A stretch of DNA of 56,905 bases from Mesorhizobium sp. M7A.F.Ca.US.006.01.1.1. Its GTDB lineage: Bacteria; Pseudomonadota; Alphaproteobacteria; Rhizobiales; Rhizobiaceae. The stretch covers positions 1-56,905 of the forward strand of contig NZ_RZQL01000011.1 of assembly GCF_003997935.1 (NCBI RefSeq), read 5' to 3'. Every line of letters starts with the position of its first letter. The stretch's first letter is position 1. Shown here one piece after another: positions 52,013 through 56,905 of this stretch. The position numbers and the translations under genes are program-made. A model generated the notes under the pieces. The model made no database searches. It worked only from the letters and a program-made list of their open reading frames with translations, and was not told the origin of the DNA.

Positions 52013-52233
52013 CAAAGATCGCATTTGACAGTTATGGCAAAGACCCACACCCTCCGCGCGTTCCAAGACGTGACGGTCGCTGACGAGAAAAATCGTATCG
52101 ATTGAATCAGCGTCTCGGGGCCATGGGAGGATACCGGAGATCGATATGACGGCAGCGGTGCCTTGGCGCTTCTGCACGATTGCGCGGCCCGCGACCCCCG
52201 GGGTGCCGCGTCCATCAAACAGGGAGAGTTAAA

Positions 52234-53304
52234 GTGAAAATCATCAAGACACTGGCCGCCGTCGCGGCCCTTGGCATCGCTGCCATGACCTACTCGGCGC
52301 ACGCAGCCGACAAGGGTCTTGTCGGCGTGCTGATGCCGACCAAGACCTCGCAGCGCTGGATCAACGACGGCGATGCCGTCAAGTCCCAGCTCGAGGCTCT
52401 CGGCTACACCGTCGACCTGCAATACGCGCAGGACGACATCCCCAACCAGCTCAGCCAGCTGGAAAACGAAATCACCAAAGGCCCGAAGGCGCTGATCATC
52501 GCTTCGATCGACGGCACCACCCTGTCGGATGCGCTGCAGAAGGCCGCTGACGCGGGCGTCGTCGTCGTCGCCTATGACCGTCTGATCAAGAAGACCGCCA
52601 ATGTCGACTACTACACCACCTTCGACAATTTCGGCGTCGGCGTGATCCAGGCGAATTCGTTGGTCAAGGGCCTCAAGGAGCGCTTCCCGAACACCAAGCC
52701 GTGGAACGTCGAACTGTTCGGCGGCTCGCCCGACGACAACAACGCCTTCTTCTTCTACAATGGCGCCATCTCCGTCCTGCAGCCGCTGATCGACGACGGC
52801 TCGATCAAGATCAAGTCCGGCCAGACCGGCATGGACAAGGTCGGCACGCTGCGTTGGCTCGCCGCCACCGCCCAGGCGCGCATGGACAACCTGCTGTCGG
52901 CCAACTATTCGGACGGCAGCCGCGTCGATGGCGTTCTTTCGCCCTATGACGGCCTGTCGCGCGGCATCACCGCCTCGCTGCGCGCCGTCGGCTACGGCAC
53001 CGAGGCTCAGCCGTGGCCGATCGTGACCGGCCAGGACGCCGAGACCGCTTCGGTCAAGCTGATCATCACGGGCGAGCAGTATTCGACCGTGTTCAAGGAC
53101 ACCCGCGAACTGGCCAAGGCCACCGTCGAACTCGTCGACAAGGTGCTCTCGGGCGGCAAGCCGGACGGCCTCGATGAAAAGACCTACAACAACGACGTCA
53201 AGGTCGTTCCCTCGATCCTGTTGACGCCGCATGAGGTCGACAAGTCGAACTACCAGGCGCTGGTCGTCGACTCCGGCTACATCAAGGCCGACGAACTGAA
53301 GTAA
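52234..53304 (+). CDS. chvE: Multiple-sugar binding protein ChvE (CUT2 ABC importer)
   Basis: 356 residues from a GTG at 52234 with AGGGAGAG upstream. Signal peptide [26 protein letters not shown]. The mature start [42 protein letters not shown] matches ChvE, the periplasmic glucose/galactose/arabinose receptor; other conserved parts are [42 protein letters not shown], and [14 protein letters not shown]. It feeds GguAB; in Agrobacterium, ChvE also signals to VirA. A terminator-like hairpin follows, as after rhaS. Confidence 0.95.
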   Translation: MKIIKTLAAVAALGIAAMTYSAHAADKGLVGVLMPTKTSQRWINDGDAVKSQLEALGYTVDLQYAQDDIPNQLSQLENEITKGPKALIIASIDGTTLSDALQKAADAGVVVVAYDRLIKKTANVDYYTTFDNFGVGVIQANSLVKGLKERFPNTKPWNVELFGGSPDDNNAFFFYNGAISVLQPLIDDGSIKIKSGQTGMDKVGTLRWLAATAQARMDNLLSANYSDGSRVDGVLSPYDGLSRGITASLRAVGYGTEAQPWPIVTGQDAETASVKLIITGEQYSTVFKDTRELAKATVELVDKVLSGGKPDGLDEKTYNNDVKVVPSILLTPHEVDKSNYQALVVDSGYIKADELK

Positions 53305-53322
53305 TCCCGGTTACAAAGTCAG

Positions 53323-53351
53323 GGGGTCCTGCGCAACGCAGGGCCCCTTTT
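53323..53351 (+). terminator. Hairpin with U tract between chvE and gguA
   Basis: An 11-bp stem (53323-53333 with 53337-53347, one G-U pair) closes a 3-base loop and is followed by TTTT. It probably acts as a leaky terminator that raises chvE over gguAB. Confidence 0.8.
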
Positions 53352-53427
53352 CGTTCACCAGCGAGCCCGGTATTGTCACTGACCTCGCCGGCAATGTTTG
53401 CCGAGCTCTCAAGGAGCGGTAGTCCCC

Positions 53428-54956
<1,529 letters not shown>

Positions 54957-54960
<4 letters not shown>

Positions 54961-56243
54961 GCACCGAAAGCGCCCCCGCCCCGCACGGCAACGTCGCCGA
55001 AGAGCAGCGCCCACGCATCGCCGTCTCGGCGCTGGCGACGAACCTGCGCGAATACGGCCTGATCATCGCGCTGATCGTCATCATGCTGTTCTTCCAGTTC
55101 ACCACGTCGGGAACGCTGTTCAAGCCGGTCAACCTCAGCAACCTGGTGCAGCAGAACTCGTTCATCATCGTGATGGCGCTGGGCATGCTGCTGGTGATCG
55201 TTTCCGGCTATATCGACCTCAGCGTCGGATCGGTCGCCGGCTTCATCGGCGCGCTGGCGGCAAACATGATGGTCATCTGGCAACTTGGACCGCTCAGCAA
55301 TCCGCTGGTGGTTTCGATCATCTGCCTCGTCGTGGGCGGCCTGATCGGTGCGGCGCAAGGCTACTGGATCGCCTATCACCGAATACCGAGCTTCATCGTG
55401 ACACTGGCCGGCATGCTGATCTTCCGCGGCATCTGCCAGGCGCTGCTGGGCGGCGGATCCTCGGTCGGTCCGCTTCCGGACGACTTCAAAATGCTCAGCT
55501 CCGGCTTCATCCCCGATGTCATCGGCCCGCTGACGCTGATCCCGCCGACGGTGAACGCGGCCGGCAAGACCATCATGGGCAGCGGCCTGACGCTGCACAT
55601 GACGACGATCGTGCTGGGCCTGATCGCCGTGCTTGCCTATGCCTATTTCGGGGTGAGGACGCGCCGCAAGCGCGAACGCCATGGCTATGAGGCCGAGCCC
55701 TTTGCCCTGTTCGTCGTCAAGACGCTGGTCGCAAGCGCGCTGGCACTGTTCCTGGTCTATGAGTTCGCCAGCTACCGAGGCCTGCCGGTAGTGCTGCTCG
55801 TCATGGGCGTTCTGATCTCGCTGTTCGTCTTCGTCACCAAGCGCATGACCATCGGCCGCCGTATCTACGCCATGGGCGGCAATGCCAAGGCCGCGCAACT
55901 GTCAGGCATCAACACCGAGCGGCTGACGCTGATGGTGTTCATCAATATGGGCGTGCTGTCGGCGCTCGGCGGCCTGATCATCGCGGCGCGACTGGGACAG
56001 GCGGTGCCGGCCGCGGGCCTCGGCAGCGAGCTCGACGTCATCGCCGCCGTCTTCATCGGCGGCGCCTCGGCGATGGGCGGCGTCGGTCAGGTCATCGGTG
56101 CGGTGGTTGGCGGCTTCATCATGGGCGTGATGAACAACGGCATGTCGATCATGGGCGTCAATGTCGACTGGCAGCAGGTGGTCAAAGGCCTGGTGCTGCT
56201 CGGCGCCGTGATCTTCGACGTCTACAACAAGAACAAGGCTTGA
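54957..56243 (+). CDS. gguB: Sugar ABC transporter permease GguB
   Basis: 428 residues, longer than RbsC as usual for GguB/XylH. N-terminal cytoplasmic tail, then helices beginning [20 protein letters not shown], with [24 protein letters not shown] and [26 protein letters not shown] ~30-residue cytoplasmic loop ([15 protein letters not shown]) and [28 protein letters not shown] (coupling region) follow. Partner of GguA and ChvE. Confidence 0.93.
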
Positions 56244-56252
56244 ACGGGCTTA

Positions 56253-56355
56253 AGAGCAATTCCAGGAAAAGTGTGAAACGGTTTTCCGCCCGGAATTGCG
56301 CCAAGACAATGAGTTAGAGCGGTCGCCGTCTCCGTGAAACGGTGAACTGCTCTAG
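56253..56355. repeat. Palindromic intergenic repeat, copy 2, plus an adjacent related hairpin
   Basis: 56253-56301 holds the inverse of the 35820-35893 repeat (GGAAAAGTGTGAAACGGT core). Immediately after, TAGAGC and GCTCTA (about 56315-56355) bracket a sequence with GTGAAACGG, so a second, related module follows. They lie in the gguB-gguC gap and may attenuate gguC. Confidence 0.7.
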
Positions 56356-56545
56356 TCGGCAAGCAGGAGGCATACGATCGCGGCGCTGCCGGCAACCCGC
56401 CGGTAACAGAAGTCCCTGAGGGACCAGGCCCGCGAGCGCAATCCGAACTGAGAATTTAAACCGTGGCATGGACGAGGTCCCGGCCGCGCTGAGCAAGGTC
56501 TGCCGTTTTGGCAGTCCTGCCAAGGCAAATGAGAGAGGATTCATC
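56356..56545. other. Remainder of the gguB-gguC intergenic region
   Basis: 190 bp with no supported reading frame. GGCAGTCCTGCC (about 56509-56520) is a small dyad. GAGAGAGGA before 56546 is the likely gguC ribosome site. Together with the repeat, the gap is just over 300 bp, larger than between the other ggu genes. Confidence 0.45.
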
Positions 56546-56905
56546 ATGCTGATCTCCCAGATCCTTGACGACGCCGAGACCATCCGCGTCGTCGCCCGCA
56601 ATAGCGGCAAGACCCGGATCATCAATGGCGCCCGCAGCGTCTATTCGCTGGCGATGGAGGCCGCCCGCACCGGCGTCGGCCTCATCGCGCTGATCGAACG
56701 CAAAGGACTTGGCGAGACGGTCGATCTCGAGGCCGCTTACAAGAAGGGGCGGTTGCTGTCGCCGATCAACCACCCCGATCCGGCGCATTTGCACCTGACC
56801 GGCACCGGGCTGACGCATCTCGGCTCGGCGGCGACGCGCGATTCCATGCACAAGAAGCTGAGCGCCGACGGCGAGGAGCAGCTCACCGATTCCATGAAGA
56901 TGTTC
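56546..56905 (+). CDS. gguC: GguC / AraD1-family protein (3' end outside window)
   Basis: 120 codons are present. Start ATG at 56546 with GAGAGAGGA upstream. MLISQILDDAETIRVVARNSGKTRIINGARSVYSLAMEAARTG and LLSPINHPDPAHLHLTGTGLTHLGSAATRDSMHKK match GguC, a fumarylacetoacetate-hydrolase-fold family (AraD1) that acts in non-phosphorylative pentose or uronate breakdown in related bacteria. It follows gguB as in Agrobacterium, but a 302-bp gap with repeats separates it here. Enzymatic role inferred from family. Confidence 0.85.
   Translation, partial: MLISQILDDAETIRVVARNSGKTRIINGARSVYSLAMEAARTGVGLIALIERKGLGETVDLEAAYKKGRLLSPINHPDPAHLHLTGTGLTHLGSAATRDSMHKKLSADGEEQLTDSMKMF

Overview
The window looks like chromosomal DNA of a rhizobium, most probably Mesorhizobium or a close Phyllobacteriaceae relative. 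The reasons are high GC; a complete rhizobial rhamnose locus (rhaDI diverging from rhaRSTPQUK); a gbpR/chvE/gguABC locus of the Agrobacterium type; an alphaproteobacterial hemA (ALA synthase) behind a perfect FixK/FnrN box; a RirA-type iron box; and several families of short palindromic intergenic repeats. The genus is inferred from gene content and remembered family features, not from a search. There is no transposase, integrase, prophage or CRISPR array. Codon use looks uniform. Layout: 1-3661 is the 3' part of a sugar ABC importer operon (minus strand) with a divergent AraC regulator. 3882-4058 is tRNA-Phe(GAA) and its promoter. 4214-5370 holds two small unassigned genes and a decayed fragment resembling the 3' end of the next esterase gene. 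5404-9358 is an iron-siderophore unit (fhuD, fhuB, esterase) preceded by a RirA-like operator. 9730-11903 has a small membrane protein and gamma-glutamyltransferase. 11989-22967 is the rhamnose regulon with a repeated-hexamer operator between rhaD and rhaR. 22968-26046 is a two-gene operon: a D-amino-acid dehydrogenase-like flavoprotein and an unusual fusion of an ornithine-racemase-type PLP domain with an arginase-fold domain that has lost nearly all metal ligands. 26152-40630 is mostly housekeeping: galE, hemA, an aminotransferase, mscL, a CrbS/CrbR-like sensor and regulator pair, pyrD, a MATE exporter and a histone-deacetylase-family enzyme. 41036-50413 has an outer-membrane protein, a lipoprotein, an OmpR-type two-component system, and then a glycan-modification cluster (polyprenyl-phosphate glycosyltransferase, methyltransferase, GtrA flippase, a large unassigned membrane protein, and an OafA-type acyltransferase with an SGNH domain). 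50491-50564 is tRNA-Gly(CCC). 50933 to the end is gbpR, chvE, gguA, gguB and the start of gguC. How they work together: three sugar importers, each beside its own regulator, point to a plant- or soil-associated scavenging lifestyle. Rhamnose is imported by RhaSTPQ, anomerised by RhaU, phosphorylated by RhaK, and processed by RhaI and RhaD, all under RhaR. In both CUT2 operons a hairpin follows the binding-protein gene, which fits higher expression of the binding protein than of the transporter core. The least explained part is the racemase/pseudo-arginase fusion with its dehydrogenase partner, which I consider the best candidate for an undescribed system.
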